A stretch of DNA of 64,000 nucleotides from Corynebacterium pilosum DSM 20521 = CIP 103422 (GTDB taxonomy: Bacteria > Actinomycetota > Actinomycetes > Mycobacteriales > Mycobacteriaceae): NCBI RefSeq assembly GCF_000373805.1, contig NZ_KB892441.1:1-64000 (forward strand), in the 5' to 3' direction. This document shows, piece by piece, positions 17,665 to 26,956 of the stretch. The stretch's first letter is position 1. Every line of letters starts with the position of its first letter. The notes under the pieces are model-generated. The model did no database searches, was not told the DNA's origin, and worked only from the letters and a program-made list of their open reading frames with translations. The position numbers and the translations under genes are program-made.

Positions 17665-20256
17665 TTACTGTCGGCGCTGGACCTCCATCGGACCTTCGCG
17701 GTGGAACAGGATCCCCACCGCATACGCTAACGCTGGGGTCAGCAACACGAGGATGCCGAGTAGATCCCAGTGAATCTCCATGAAGCCACGTGACCCGGTG
17801 AGCAGGATATTTCCGGCCGCATCAACATTGTCGGAGGAAGCGGTGATCCACGCAAAGATCACGCCTGCCAGGGAACCGGCGACCGTGCCCAGCAGAACGA
17901 GGATGCTGGCGAAGGTCCCAGAGATTCTTCGCGGAATGGAAGGATCCGCACCGACCGCGCGCAGAAGTGCGAACTGGCGGTTTGTACTGGCCGTGGACAG
18001 TGCCAGAGTCAGCGCAACCACGACGAGGATGAGCAGCATGACCGCGGCCCCAGTAAGTGCGGGTAGGTAACGTGGCTGTCCGCTCTGGACGGCGGCGGTG
18101 AAGGAGTGGGGAATGGTGGGACCGGAGAAGTAATCCGTCAGTGCATAGGCCTGCTTGTCGGTCATCGGCTCGCGAGCTTCGAGCAGCATGGGGCCGGGCT
18201 CCGTTTCAAGGTCTAATTGCTCTGCAAGTGCGGCAGTGATGAGGGGCGGACCCGCGTGGCCCGGAAGCACGTCAAGGAATGCCTGATTGGTTCTTATAGG
18301 TCCTTCGTTGTGTGCCTTGGGTGCGATCCATATATCCCCCGTTCCTTGCGGCGCTGTGCCCTCGGCGACCAAAACGGCAGGTTCCTGCAGGGCATCAAGT
18401 GCGCGGCGCTCGGCTTCTGGGGTAGGGAAGCGGAAAGCGCGTAACGTGTCTTTGTCCGCTACCAGCGTGGTGTACACAGGCAGACTAATAAAGTCCATTT
18501 TGTTCTGTGGATAACACTGGCGTGCGGTTTCAGGACTATCGTCGTCACGCCCGCCAGACACACACGAAGAGTCAGCGACCACGTTCAGGTCGGTGGCAAC
18601 CTGGGTGAGCTGGTACTGCGAAGTCGGGCCCACAACTTGCTCCACGGCCGCGATCGCAGGACCGTATCCATCGTCGGGAAGAGTATTGCTGGAGTGGTCG
18701 AACAAGAACATTGTCTTGGAATTAAAAGTGGCATTGCTCAGCGACACAGAACGTGCGCTACTTGCCATCGATCCCGTGATGCCCGACACCGTGATGAAGC
18801 TTGTCACGAGCACGAGAGCAACAATCGGGACAGAGCGCAGGGATTGGCGCGCTACATCGCGCATCGCAAGGCGCGGAACGGTGCTTAACGACGATCCCGC
18901 CTTCGACACCAACCAGACAAGCAGAGGCGCGCAACCGGCTAGCCCAATCACAATCAGGGGCCACGACAAGGTGCGTGCGAGAACGAAGAGGAGAATGGCT
19001 GGCCACGAAAACGCTTCGAGGCCTGCTGCCGAATAGAGGGTCGTTTCGCTAGCGCTAGTCAGCAGCGAAAGGCCGATACCAACCGCGAGAAACACCAACC
19101 CTAGGAGCATCCAGGGCCTGAATCGCAGCATCTTATCGGGCGCACCTCCCGCAATCGCGGCCGCCAAAGGCAGGCGTGTAGTAATAATTGCTGGAATAAA
19201 TGCTGCGACAAACGCGCCGATCACGGCACCTAACCAAATGACACCCGTCGTCGGTACGTCAATCGCTAGCGGCCACTCGGGGTAGCGCACCAGCCAATAC
19301 GCACTGGCGGCTCCGATGCCTAGCAGCACACCGGCAGTAGCACCGATCAGGCCAGTGAATAGTCCGTAGGCGACAACTGACTGCCGAATATGCCCTCGCG
19401 TTGCACCTTGTGACCGCATCAAGGCATAAGTTCGGGCCTGTTTTCCTGCCGCGAGGGAAAACACGGGCGTGACAAAGAGGAACAGGAAGATCATTGCCAC
19501 CAGTAGGGTGGCCCATGCAAGAACATCGATGAAGATTTGGTCACTTAGCGCCGAGTGCTGGTGAAGATCCTTCGACTCCACGATAAAGCCTTGCGCGTTG
19601 AGGCGCTGCACATCCTCCCACGTCATGGTTTCCGAACCGACAGCGTGCCACGTGACAAACACACCAGCGTCGTCCAGCGCATCGTCGGTAGTAACAGTTG
19701 CCGGGTCGAGCAGCGTCGGTGCGGCCACGACGGCTTGGTAGGTTGCCGCCCGCCCCGTAATGGTCCACGTGCCATGGCCCTCTGCAGTCACCGTGTCGCC
19801 GATATTCACTCCGAGGCGCTGCATAATCTCGGTTGGGAGATAGACCTCGTTGGGCCCCGGCAGAGCGGTGGCCGGGGAGTAGCTGACCTGAATAACATTG
19901 ATTGACGCGGTGAGGCCACCAGCGGACAGATCGACCGTGGCGTCCACAGTAGACGCGATATTAAAGTCTGGGAGCGCTGCCTCCAAAGTGCGCTGGACCG
20001 GCAACTGTGGGTTGGGGCCTGTGCATGCCGGCCCGCGTTCCTCTGCCGTTTGCGTGCACTCGGCCGAACCACTGACCCAGATAGTATTCCGCTGCTCGCG
20101 CAAGGCATTTTGGGTCTGCGTGGATTCATCCACCATGTACAGGCCAGTCAGCAGTGCGACTGGCACAAGGATCATGAGGAAAGCAGCAAGCGTGCGCCAC
20201 GGGTGGCGGCGCATATCGCGCCGGGTGGGGCGGGTTAAGGCGGTGAAAGTGCTCAT
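17665..20256 (-). CDS. ABC transporter permease (FtsX/MacB type)
   Basis: An 863-aa membrane protein with one N-terminal membrane segment (MRRHPWRTLAAFLMILVPVA), a large extracytoplasmic domain, a membrane block at about 240-520, a second soluble domain containing cysteines (SSCVSGGRD, ARQCYPQN), and a C-terminal membrane block with the FtsX-like VALTLALSTASTNRQFALLR. This two-module layout is that of MacB/FtsX-like exporters for peptides, antibiotics or lipoproteins. It lies 2 nt downstream of the ATPase gene, third in a padR-ATPase-permease operon. The substrate is unknown; resistance to an envelope-active compound is a reasonable guess. Confidence 0.85.
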   Translation of the reverse strand: MSTFTALTRPTRRDMRRHPWRTLAAFLMILVPVALLTGLYMVDESTQTQNALREQRNTIWVSGSAECTQTAEERGPACTGPNPQLPVQRTLEAALPDFNIASTVDATVDLSAGGLTASINVIQVSYSPATALPGPNEVYLPTEIMQRLGVNIGDTVTAEGHGTWTITGRAATYQAVVAAPTLLDPATVTTDDALDDAGVFVTWHAVGSETMTWEDVQRLNAQGFIVESKDLHQHSALSDQIFIDVLAWATLLVAMIFLFLFVTPVFSLAAGKQARTYALMRSQGATRGHIRQSVVAYGLFTGLIGATAGVLLGIGAASAYWLVRYPEWPLAIDVPTTGVIWLGAVIGAFVAAFIPAIITTRLPLAAAIAGGAPDKMLRFRPWMLLGLVFLAVGIGLSLLTSASETTLYSAAGLEAFSWPAILLFVLARTLSWPLIVIGLAGCAPLLVWLVSKAGSSLSTVPRLAMRDVARQSLRSVPIVALVLVTSFITVSGITGSMASSARSVSLSNATFNSKTMFLFDHSSNTLPDDGYGPAIAAVEQVVGPTSQYQLTQVATDLNVVADSSCVSGGRDDDSPETARQCYPQNKMDFISLPVYTTLVADKDTLRAFRFPTPEAERRALDALQEPAVLVAEGTAPQGTGDIWIAPKAHNEGPIRTNQAFLDVLPGHAGPPLITAALAEQLDLETEPGPMLLEAREPMTDKQAYALTDYFSGPTIPHSFTAAVQSGQPRYLPALTGAAVMLLILVVVALTLALSTASTNRQFALLRAVGADPSIPRRISGTFASILVLLGTVAGSLAGVIFAWITASSDNVDAAGNILLTGSRGFMEIHWDLLGILVLLTPALAYAVGILFHREGPMEVQRRQ

Positions 20257-20258
20257 GG

Positions 20259-20927
20259 TTAACTCGCCCGTCCATCGCGCATCAAAATGGTGCGATCGGC
20301 CCAGCCCGCAAATCGCGGTTCGTGGGTGACCAGCAGCCCGGCTGCCCCGGCGTCGACGCGTGCGCGCAAAACGTTCATCACATCATCGCTGGTAGAAGAG
20401 TCGAGGGCGCCGGTGGGTTCGTCGGCAAGCAACAAGGTCCGCTGGCCGATCAAGGCGCGGGCTATCGCCACACGCTGGGCCTGCCCGCCGGAGATTTCAT
20501 CAGGATAAGCGTCATCCAGGCCGGCAAGCCCTACTTCGTCCAGTGCGCGGGTTGCGGCGTCCCGGCAGTCCGCAGGGCGCATTCCGTCGAGCTCGAGCGG
20601 GAGGGAGATATTTTCACCGACAGTCAGTGTCGGCACCAAGTTGTAGTGTTGGAAGACCACCCCGACCTTCCTACGCCTTAACTCCGCAGCCTTCTTCGGC
20701 GACATGCTGGAGGCTTCGACCCCGTCGAGCAGGACGCGCCCGCTGGTGGCCGGCTGGAGGAGCCCCGCTACGTTGAGCAAGGTCGATTTTCCGGACCCGG
20801 AGGGCCCCATTACGGCGACTAGTTCGCCAGGTTGCACCGTCAGGTTCACGCTGTCCAACGCGGTGACTGTGCGGCTCCCGTCGCCGAAAATGCACGTCAC
20901 GTCAATCATTTCGAGTGGGTAGGTCAT
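20259..20927 (-). CDS. ABC transporter ATP-binding protein (LolD/MacB type)
   Basis: A 222-aa ATPase with Walker A GPSGSGKSTLLN, Q-loop VFQHYNLVPTLTV, signature EISGGQAQRVAIARAL, Walker B LLLADEPTGALDS and switch histidine VTHEPRF. The PTGALDS form of Walker B is typical of the MacB/LolD group. It couples ATP hydrolysis to the permease encoded 2 nt downstream. Its ATG overlaps the padR stop by 4 nt, so regulator, ATPase and permease are one translationally coupled operon. Confidence 0.93.
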   Translation of the reverse strand: MTYPLEMIDVTCIFGDGSRTVTALDSVNLTVQPGELVAVMGPSGSGKSTLLNVAGLLQPATSGRVLLDGVEASSMSPKKAAELRRRKVGVVFQHYNLVPTLTVGENISLPLELDGMRPADCRDAATRALDEVGLAGLDDAYPDEISGGQAQRVAIARALIGQRTLLLADEPTGALDSSTSDDVMNVLRARVDAGAAGLLVTHEPRFAGWADRTILMRDGRAS

Positions 20928-21466
20928 GGCTTGGGTCCTTTTCGGGAGGAGTCATTCATCATGGCCTCGACGCGGTCGAGGAAGCGGGCATCGGACTCGA
21001 GGTCGAAGATGCGGCGTTCAGCGGCAAGTCGCTGCGCACTGAACGACGAATCGGTCTGTCGTAGTAGTTTGTTGACCTGCTGAATTTGAGCGAGCACTGC
21101 ACGGCGTTGAGTGTCCAAGACGTCGAGAAAATCAACATCTGACCGGTCGATTGCCAGCGATACCTTGATCACAAGTTCGTCCCGCTCTGTGGCAGGGCGC
21201 AGGACTGGGTTGGTCCACCACGCCGCAATTTCTGCGAGACCCTCGTCGGTAATCGCATAACTGACAGCTTCGTGCCCGGTAGCGGTCAGGGTGCTTCCCA
21301 CAGGTGTGATGCATCCGTCGCGCTCAAGCCGGGTCAAGGTTTGAGTGACTTGCCCCATGTTGAGGGTCCAGAAGTTGTCGGTGGCTTCGTGGAAGGAATG
21401 GCGAAGTTCGGCCGGCGTCCGTGGCTGCTCTGTGAGCAAGGCCAAAAGGGAGTGTCTGATTGACAT
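20924..21466 (-). CDS. PadR-family transcriptional regulator
   Basis: A 180-aa protein. The N-terminal winged helix begins MSIRHSLLALLTEQPRTPAE and contains the recognition region NMGQVTQTLTRLERDGCI, followed by ITDEGLAEIAAWW. The C-terminal helical dimerisation part (LDTQRRAVLAQIQQVNKLLR) is typical of PadR proteins with a Vir-like tail. PadR regulators commonly repress adjacent exporters and are released by the exported drug. Two palindromes in its promoter (21498-21512, 21518-21530) are the likely operators, making this an autoregulated exporter operon. Confidence 0.88.
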   Translation of the reverse strand: MSIRHSLLALLTEQPRTPAELRHSFHEATDNFWTLNMGQVTQTLTRLERDGCITPVGSTLTATGHEAVSYAITDEGLAEIAAWWTNPVLRPATERDELVIKVSLAIDRSDVDFLDVLDTQRRAVLAQIQQVNKLLRQTDSSFSAQRLAAERRIFDLESDARFLDRVEAMMNDSSRKGPKP

Positions 21467-21497
21467 AGGCGGATTCCTTGGCTTGGATATCGAGCTT

Positions 21498-21512
21498 GGT
21501 TACTCGGTAACC
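21498..21512. promoter_or_regulatory. PadR operator-like palindrome 1
   Basis: GGTTACTCGGTAACC is a perfect palindrome of 6-bp arms around a 3-nt centre, 32 bp upstream of the padR start codon. Its centre lies 19 bp from that of a second copy. Confidence 0.65.
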
Positions 21513-21517
21513 ATCAA

Positions 21518-21530
21518 GTTACTGGGTAAC
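21518..21530. promoter_or_regulatory. PadR operator-like palindrome 2
   Basis: GTTACTGGGTAAC repeats the GTTAC-N3-GTAAC pattern of the first palindrome. The two-turn spacing puts both copies on the same face of the helix, suiting cooperative binding of two regulator dimers. Confidence 0.6.
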
Positions 21531-21555
21531 CTTTATGTGGTCAAGAGGGATAACG

Positions 21556-21590
21556 AAAAACCCGCCCCGCAGCAACGCTGCGAAGCGGGT
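21556..21590 (-). terminator. Rho-independent terminator of the 21607 M23 gene
   Basis: Read on the minus strand, ACCCGC pairs with GCGGGT around an inner GCAGC/GCTGC stem (loop of 3), followed by TTTTT. It lies 17 nt after the M23 stop and separates that gene from the padR promoter. Confidence 0.8.
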
Positions 21591-21606
21591 GATTCGACAG
21601 AAAAAG

Positions 21607-22353
21607 TTAGAGGAAGATGCCGCGCTGTGCCAGCCATGGCTGCGGGTCAATTGGGCCCTGGCCGGCTGGGTGGATCTCAAAGTGGAGGTGGGAGCCGGTA
21701 GAGAAGCCACGGTTGCCCATGCCGGCGATCTTCTGGCCGGCGATAACGGCATCACCCACGGCAACGTCCAAGGTCTCCATGTGTCCGTAGACGGAGATGG
21801 AGCCGTCGCCGTGCTGGATGCGAATCCACTGGCCGTAGCCCTGAGCTGGGCCGGAGTCGATCACGGTGCCGTCCATGACTGCCAGGATTGGGGTGCCCAC
21901 CAAGTTGGCGATGTCAACGCCGTTGTGCATGGTGCCCCAACGTGGGCCGAATCCAGAGGTGAATGCGCCTTCAGCAGGCTTGACCACTGCTGGGCCGCGC
22001 ATTGCCTTATCTGCTTCAGCAAGTTCGGTGGAGTACTCAACAGCCTTCCCCAGCTGTTCGTCCAGGTTCTCGGTGGGCTTGTACTCGGAGATTGCGAGGA
22101 TTTGTGGAGCCTCTTCGACTGCCACGTCGGTCTGTTCGATCACGTCGCTATCGTTGGCCAGCGTGTAATCAACGTTGGACTCTTGAGGAGTGCTCTGCTG
22201 TGCTGCCTGCAAGTTGGCGGCAGCGGCGCCGCCGGCGCCAGCAGTGGAGAGCGCGCCGGTTGCTACTGCAACGAGTGCTACGCGGCCCTTATTAGGGGTT
22301 TGCTTACGGTGCTTTCCACCGGTGCGTCCCGCGCGGGTAGTCGTGTTAAGCAT
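21607..22353 (-). CDS. Secreted M23-family (LytM) peptidase-like protein
   Basis: A 248-aa protein, paralogous to the product at 16751. A basic N-terminus (GKHRKQTPNKGR) precedes a hydrophobic stretch VALVAVATGALSTAGAG that acts as signal or anchor. A variable linker leads to a LytM domain with GTMHNGVDIANLVG, SVYGHMETLDVAVGD and TGSHLHFEIHPAG, which hold the zinc-site H, D and H-x-H. The expected role is peptidoglycan remodelling or amidase activation. It has its own terminator and diverges from the PerM-like gene across a 236-bp promoter region. Confidence 0.87.
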   Translation of the reverse strand: MLNTTTRAGRTGGKHRKQTPNKGRVALVAVATGALSTAGAGGAAAANLQAAQQSTPQESNVDYTLANDSDVIEQTDVAVEEAPQILAISEYKPTENLDEQLGKAVEYSTELAEADKAMRGPAVVKPAEGAFTSGFGPRWGTMHNGVDIANLVGTPILAVMDGTVIDSGPAQGYGQWIRIQHGDGSISVYGHMETLDVAVGDAVIAGQKIAGMGNRGFSTGSHLHFEIHPAGQGPIDPQPWLAQRGIFL

Positions 22354-22378
22354 GAATCCTCTTTTTCAAAACTGTTCA

Positions 22379-22401
22379 CGATCCGTTCTGTGTCGGGATC
22401 G
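22379..22401. repeat. Inverted repeat upstream of the second M23 gene
   Basis: CGATCC (22379-22384) and GGATCG (22396-22401) pair around an 11-nt spacer, 26 nt upstream of the M23 start. A GTAAC-N6-GTTAT sequence follows at once. An operator is possible but unproven. Confidence 0.3.
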
Positions 22402-22589
22402 TAACCATCTTGTTATCTGCCGAGTGCTAACAATAGCGAGTCATCGGTGGACCGGCAACCCATTTTCGTAAAAAATATTTATTGTGTCGAATTGGCGCAG
22501 CGTTACATTCGTTATTGAATCGTGACTTGGGGTGATCTTTCCGTGTCCTTCGGCGCCGTCTTGAAGCGTTCATGGAACACTGGGACAGG

Positions 22590-24047
22590 ATGAATAACAA
22601 GTCCAGTCCTCGGTCCAGGCCCTCCCGCAAGGCGCCGACTTCGGTTCGCTCCGGTGTGCGTCGTCCCCGCGCAAATGTTGCGTCGCCGACCCCGCCGCAG
22701 GACCCCGAAAACGTGACCGCACAACAGAGGCTCCGACGGTTTCTCACCGTCATCGGAATCCCTAATTTGGTGCTGGTCCTTGCGGTAATCGTGGTAGCAT
22801 TCGCGTGCGTCCTTTTCGCCGGAGAGACGTTCGCCGCCTTGCCAGCTGCAATCGGTGAAGCGTGGTTTATCACCCATCTTGTACCGGTGAGTTTCCAGGG
22901 CGTGACTCTGGGTGTTTTGCCGCTCGCCCCGGCGCTCGGCGTGATCGCCCTGATCGCCTCTAGTGTGCATCGGGCGGTCAAGGACAGAGTGAGCATTCTT
23001 GACCTTGCCGCCATCCTCGGGGTCATCATTGTGATTCCTCTCACGCTGTCAGGAATTGCCTGGTTTATGGTCTGGGATGCCACCAAAGTATTCCCCCTCG
23101 AAGCGCCCTCAGTGGGGCTAACAATCCTGCACCCAGTCGCTATTCATCTCATCGGTTTGATCATCGGCATGGGCCCCACGTTGTGGAAGGCACTTGCCCG
23201 CCGGTTCGGTATTGCTGAAGTGCTTGTCGACGGTGCCACCCGCGCCCATCAACTCATGCTTCGACTCGCGGGGGCAGCACTCATCGTGTACTTGGCTGTT
23301 CTGATCGCTGGACATGAACGACTCGGGGAGCTCGCGGCTGCCTACCCGGCCTTGTCTGGTCTCGGAGTCGTGGGACTGGTCGTCGTGTCCCTGCTCTATC
23401 TTCCAAACGCGATCGTCGGAACGCTTGCTGTCCTTTTCGGCGGCCAAGTGTCGATCGGGGCGGCCAGCGTGAGCTTGTTCGCTATCGACCTTGTCCCTCT
23501 TCCGGTGTTCCCGCTGTTCGCGGCAATCCCGGGCACCGCGGCAGCCTGGGCGCCGGTGTTGCTGTTGATCCCATTTGCGGTAGTCGTTCATTACGCGATC
23601 ACCCGCGCGTGGGACGGTCCGATGGTTGCTGCAACCGCAGTGTTTGCGGGGATGTGGGCGCTGGTCGCGGCCTACTTTGTCTCGGGGCAGCTCGGCGGCT
23701 ACGGCTACAGTGGTCCGGTCCACTGGCTCATTGCCGTGCTGGCGACCGCATGGGTCGGCCTGATCGCTGGAGCCGTTTGGGGGATTGCGGTGCTGCGCAA
23801 CCGCAGTGTCGAGGACGTCGCATCGGCCGAAGAAGCCTCGGTTGAAGAAGCACCGCCCGAAGAAGCCTCGGTTGAAGAAGAGTCCGTAGAGGCAGACGTT
23901 GTCGAGGATCCAGAGGACGAGGGGGTAGAAGAGCCCGAAGATCCCGAAGAGCCTGAGGAGTCTGAAGAATTAGAAGACACGGAAGACGAAGAGGTCGTCG
24001 ATAAGCCTGAACCCGAAGATTCCGCAGAGACTGAAACAAAGGACTAA
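22590..24047 (+). CDS. PerM-like DUF6350 integral membrane protein
   Basis: About 485 aa. A basic, Pro/Arg/Ser-rich cytoplasmic N-terminus is followed by about ten membrane segments and a long, extremely acidic C-terminal tail (~75 residues of Glu/Asp/Ala/Val/Pro). Its position directly upstream of purN-purH matches M. tuberculosis Rv0955 (PerM), a DUF6350 protein reported to support divisome stability and chronic infection. The start at 22590 (MNNKSS, preceded by GGGACAGG) is preferred over ATG 22572, but both are possible. The tail carries an in-frame 24-bp DNA repeat, so its length may vary among strains. Confidence 0.75.
   Translation: MNNKSSPRSRPSRKAPTSVRSGVRRPRANVASPTPPQDPENVTAQQRLRRFLTVIGIPNLVLVLAVIVVAFACVLFAGETFAALPAAIGEAWFITHLVPVSFQGVTLGVLPLAPALGVIALIASSVHRAVKDRVSILDLAAILGVIIVIPLTLSGIAWFMVWDATKVFPLEAPSVGLTILHPVAIHLIGLIIGMGPTLWKALARRFGIAEVLVDGATRAHQLMLRLAGAALIVYLAVLIAGHERLGELAAAYPALSGLGVVGLVVVSLLYLPNAIVGTLAVLFGGQVSIGAASVSLFAIDLVPLPVFPLFAAIPGTAAAWAPVLLLIPFAVVVHYAITRAWDGPMVAATAVFAGMWALVAAYFVSGQLGGYGYSGPVHWLIAVLATAWVGLIAGAVWGIAVLRNRSVEDVASAEEASVEEAPPEEASVEEESVEADVVEDPEDEGVEEPEDPEEPEESEELEDTEDEEVVDKPEPEDSAETETKD
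23827..23880. repeat. 24-bp exact direct repeat, 30-bp period, in coding sequence
   Basis: The same 24 bases, coding for EEASVEE, occur at 23827-23850 and 23857-23880. The 30-bp period is ten codons, so gain or loss of a unit keeps frame. It lies at the start of the acidic tail of the PerM-like protein. Confidence 0.75.
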
Positions 24048-24057
24048 TGTTGGGCGC

Positions 24058-24645
24058 GTGACTAATCCGCAGCCTTATTCTGTTGCCGTCTTGGTGTCAG
24101 GGAGTGGGACCTTATTGCAGGCCATCCTTGATAATCAAGATTCGTCGTATCGCGTAGTGCTTGTCGTCGCGGACAAGGACTGTCCCGCGCTGGAGCGCGC
24201 GGAGGCCGCGGGTATAGCCACTCGCTGCGTGCCCATGCTTCTGGATCGCGCACAGTGGAATCAGCAGCTGGCGGACACCGTCAGCGAGGCCTACCCAGAC
24301 GCAGTGGTCTCGGCCGGGTTCATGAAGATCCTGGGCGCTGAATTCCTGGCCCGGTTTGAAGGACGCACCATTAATACGCACCCGGCGCTGCTGCCGTCGT
24401 TCCCGGGCGCTCATGCGGTCCGTGATGCGTTGGCCTATGGCGTGAAGGTCACCGGTTCCACAGTGCATTTCGTCGATAGTGGCGTGGATACCGGCCAGAT
24501 CATCGCGCAACGGGCCGTGGAGATTCTGCCTGGTGATGATGAGGCGAGCCTGCACGAGCGGATCAAGGTGGTTGAGCGTGCACTGATTGTTGAGGTGCTA
24601 CGCTCAATGTCGATTTCTACTCCAGATGGAAAGTTGAGTTTCTAG
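24058..24645 (+). CDS. purN: Phosphoribosylglycinamide formyltransferase PurN
   Basis: Formylates GAR to FGAR with 10-formyl-THF, the third step of purine synthesis. The 195-aa protein has [16 protein letters not shown] for phosphate binding, [15 protein letters not shown] with the catalytic Asn/His, and [15 protein letters not shown] with the catalytic Asp. Translation starts at GTG 24058, 10 nt after the upstream stop. It is followed 4 nt later by purH, so the pair is co-transcribed. Confidence 0.95.
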   Translation: MTNPQPYSVAVLVSGSGTLLQAILDNQDSSYRVVLVVADKDCPALERAEAAGIATRCVPMLLDRAQWNQQLADTVSEAYPDAVVSAGFMKILGAEFLARFEGRTINTHPALLPSFPGAHAVRDALAYGVKVTGSTVHFVDSGVDTGQIIAQRAVEILPGDDEASLHERIKVVERALIVEVLRSMSISTPDGKLSF

Positions 24646-24649
24646 TTTC

Positions 24650-26203
24650 ATGACTAACAACCGCACCCCAATCAAGCGCGCGCTGATCAGCGTGTACGAC
24701 AAAACCGGACTGGAAGAACTAGCGCAGGCGCTAGGGGAGGCGGGTGTGGAAATCGTTTCCACCGGTTCGACCGCAGCCCGTATCGCTGACGCGGGCGTCA
24801 AGGTCACCCAGGTGGAAGAGCTCACCGGTTTCCCAGAGTGCCTTGAAGGCCGCGTCAAGACTTTGCACCCGCGCGTCCACGCGGGAATTCTGGCCGATAC
24901 GCGCAAGCAGGACCACCTGGATCAGCTTGCAGATCTGGAGGTAGAGCCATTTCAGCTGGTCGTCGTCAACCTGTACCCATTTGCGGAGACGGTAGCCTCC
25001 GGCGCGAGCTATGACGAGTGCGTTGAGCAGATCGACATCGGCGGACCTTCCATGGTGCGTGCGGCGGCAAAGAACCACCCGTCCGTGGCTGTGGTGACCT
25101 CGCCGGAGCGTTACGACGATGTCATCTCCGCAGTCAAGGGCGGCGGATTCGATCTTGAGCAGCGGAAGCATTTGGCGCTTGAGGCCTTTCGCCACACGGC
25201 TAGCTATGACGTTGCTGTTTCGGCGTGGTTGGGCGAGCAGCTTGACGACGATAACTTCTTCGGTGCTGCCTATCAGGATGCAACCCCATTGCGTTATGGC
25301 GAGAACCCACATCAGGAGGCGAAACTCTACTCCGAGGGCACCGGCCTGGCCGGGGCCACCCAGCACAATGGCAAGGAGATGAGCTATAACAACTACCAGG
25401 ATGCTGACGCTGCATGGCGCGCAGCCTGGGACCATGAGCGTGCGTGCGTGGCCATCATCAAGCACGCTAACCCATGTGGCATCGGTGTGTCGGATGAGTC
25501 GATCGCGGAGGCGCACAAGAAGGCGCACGCGTGTGACCCGATGAGCGCCTACGGCGGCGTCGTCGCGTCGAACCGCGAGGTCACCGTAGAGTTCGCCGAG
25601 CAGATCAAGCCGATCTTTACTGAGGTCATCATCGCTCCAAGCTATGAGCCGGGTGCTCTGGAGATCCTGCAGGAGAAGAAGAACCTGCGCGTTCTCGAAG
25701 CAGAGGCGCCTTCGCGCGCTGGCAATGAGTTCAAGCAGATCTCCGGCGGCCTGTTGGTTCAGGAACGTGACTTCCTCCAGGCTGAGGGCGATGACGCCGC
25801 CAACTGGGAGCTCGTCTCTGGCGAGGCTGCGTCCGAGGAGGTCCTAGCCGACCTGCAGTTTGCATGGAATGCGATCCGCTGCGTGAAGTCCAACGCCATC
25901 CTCGTCGCCCGTGACGGCGCCACGATGGGCGTGGGTATGGGCCAGGTCAACCGCGTTGATTCGGCGAAGCTTGCGGTAGAGAGGGCGAATACCCTCGACG
26001 AGGGGCGCAACCGGACCAACGGTGCCGTCGCTGCGTCGGATGCGTTCTTCCCGTTCGCCGATGGTTTCCAGGTGCTTGCCGATGCCGGAATCACGGCCGT
26101 TGTGCAGCCGGGTGGCTCCATTCGTGACGAGGAGGTCATCGCTGCCGCCAAGGAAGCAGGCGTGACCATGTATCTCACCGGTACTCGCCACTTCGCGCAC
26201 TAA
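24650..26203 (+). CDS. purH: Bifunctional AICAR transformylase / IMP cyclohydrolase
   Basis: Carries out the last two steps of IMP synthesis. The 517-aa protein has the N-terminal MGS-like cyclohydrolase domain ([36 protein letters not shown]) and the C-terminal formyltransferase domain ([54 protein letters not shown]). It ends in TGTRHFAH, the conserved family terminus. It lies 4 nt after purN. Confidence 0.97.
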   Translation: MTNNRTPIKRALISVYDKTGLEELAQALGEAGVEIVSTGSTAARIADAGVKVTQVEELTGFPECLEGRVKTLHPRVHAGILADTRKQDHLDQLADLEVEPFQLVVVNLYPFAETVASGASYDECVEQIDIGGPSMVRAAAKNHPSVAVVTSPERYDDVISAVKGGGFDLEQRKHLALEAFRHTASYDVAVSAWLGEQLDDDNFFGAAYQDATPLRYGENPHQEAKLYSEGTGLAGATQHNGKEMSYNNYQDADAAWRAAWDHERACVAIIKHANPCGIGVSDESIAEAHKKAHACDPMSAYGGVVASNREVTVEFAEQIKPIFTEVIIAPSYEPGALEILQEKKNLRVLEAEAPSRAGNEFKQISGGLLVQERDFLQAEGDDAANWELVSGEAASEEVLADLQFAWNAIRCVKSNAILVARDGATMGVGMGQVNRVDSAKLAVERANTLDEGRNRTNGAVAASDAFFPFADGFQVLADAGITAVVQPGGSIRDEEVIAAAKEAGVTMYLTGTRHFAH

Positions 26204-26224
26204 AAATAGGTTGGTCGCATGCTA

Positions 26225-26241
26225 AAGTTAAGCCCTAACTT
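26225..26241. promoter_or_regulatory. Palindrome upstream of the membrane protein/lipoprotein pair
   Basis: AAGTTA and TAACTT flank 5 nt, 26 bp before the ATG at 26267. It looks like an operator. It resembles a DtxR half-site pair, but the spacer is two bases too long, so I do not call it DtxR. Confidence 0.35.
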
Positions 26242-26266
26242 GATACGTAAATCTAGGGGATGAGGC

Positions 26267-26956
26267 ATGACGTACCGCGGGTCCGATGGGGACACCAACC
26301 CAGGTCAAGACAAACCGAAGCAGCAGTTCCCGCAGCAGCAGGGAAGCTACAGCTGGGAGAGCCCGAATAGCTGGCAGGATTCCTCCCAGTACGGCGGGCC
26401 TCCGCCGCAGCACCCGATGTACAACCAAGCATCTGCTGCTCAGTCAGGCTCGCGTAATACCGGCCTGATCGTGGGGCTGGTTGTCGCAATCGTCCTTCTT
26501 CTACTTGCCGTGGCTGGTATTGCTGCCTGGAACTTCGGCCTTTTTGGCGGGCGCTCAGCTTCTGGCCCAGAGACGACCGTGCAATTGGTCACCGAAACCT
26601 CTTCGGAGTCTTCGTCGGAAAGCAGCAGTGAGCAGGATTCAGAAACCAGTGAATCCAGCAGCGAACGCCAGGAAGCGACCACGACGTTCTCTCGTTCCCA
26701 GCGCAGCCCAGAGCCGAACCGGCCGCGGGGTTCGGACTACACTTCGCAGTACGCCGCTACTGCGGAGACAAGTGACGCATTTGCCCGCTCTGTGGGCGAT
26801 GCGTTTCGGGAACACGTCGACCGCACAGGTAGGACCAGCGGAACAATTTCAGCCTACAGTCCGGTGACCGGCTTGACATATACGATGTCCTGCGCTGACT
26901 ACGGATCGTACGTTTCCTGCGCGGGCGGTAACAATGCACTCGTCCATATTTCATGA
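26267..26956 (+). CDS. Single-pass membrane protein with disulfide-type C-terminal domain
   Basis: A 229-aa protein of unknown function. Residues 1-65 are cytoplasmic, rich in Gln, Pro, Ser and Gly. A membrane helix follows (TGLIVGLVVAIVLLLLAVAG), then a Ser/Glu-rich linker and an extracellular domain of about 65 residues containing two cysteines (TMSCADYGSYVSCAGG) and ending GGNNALVHIS. The layout resembles extracellular sensor or anchor proteins of corynebacteria. GGGGATGAGG precedes the start. The stop overlaps the ATG of the next gene by 4 nt, so it is coupled to the beta-lactamase-fold lipoprotein. The C. glutamicum locus, as I recall it, has other genes here, so the pair looks accessory. 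Confidence 0.75.
   Translation: MTYRGSDGDTNPGQDKPKQQFPQQQGSYSWESPNSWQDSSQYGGPPPQHPMYNQASAAQSGSRNTGLIVGLVVAIVLLLLAVAGIAAWNFGLFGGRSASGPETTVQLVTETSSESSSESSSEQDSETSESSSERQEATTTFSRSQRSPEPNRPRGSDYTSQYAATAETSDAFARSVGDAFREHVDRTGRTSGTISAYSPVTGLTYTMSCADYGSYVSCAGGNNALVHIS

Noticed and set aside
22401-22416. MtrA-like box before the second M23 gene
   Set aside because: GTAAC-N6-GTTAT follows the inverted repeat, but the second half-site differs at two of five bases, so I did not annotate it.
22579-24039. Minus-strand frames opposite the PerM-like gene
   Set aside because: Ser/Leu/Arg-rich reversed copies of the acidic tail and membrane helices; no recognisable motif.
26225-26241. Possible DtxR iron box before the membrane protein/lipoprotein pair
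   Set aside because: The half-sites AAGTTA/TAACTT resemble the DtxR pattern, but the spacer is 5 instead of 3 and the flanks do not match.
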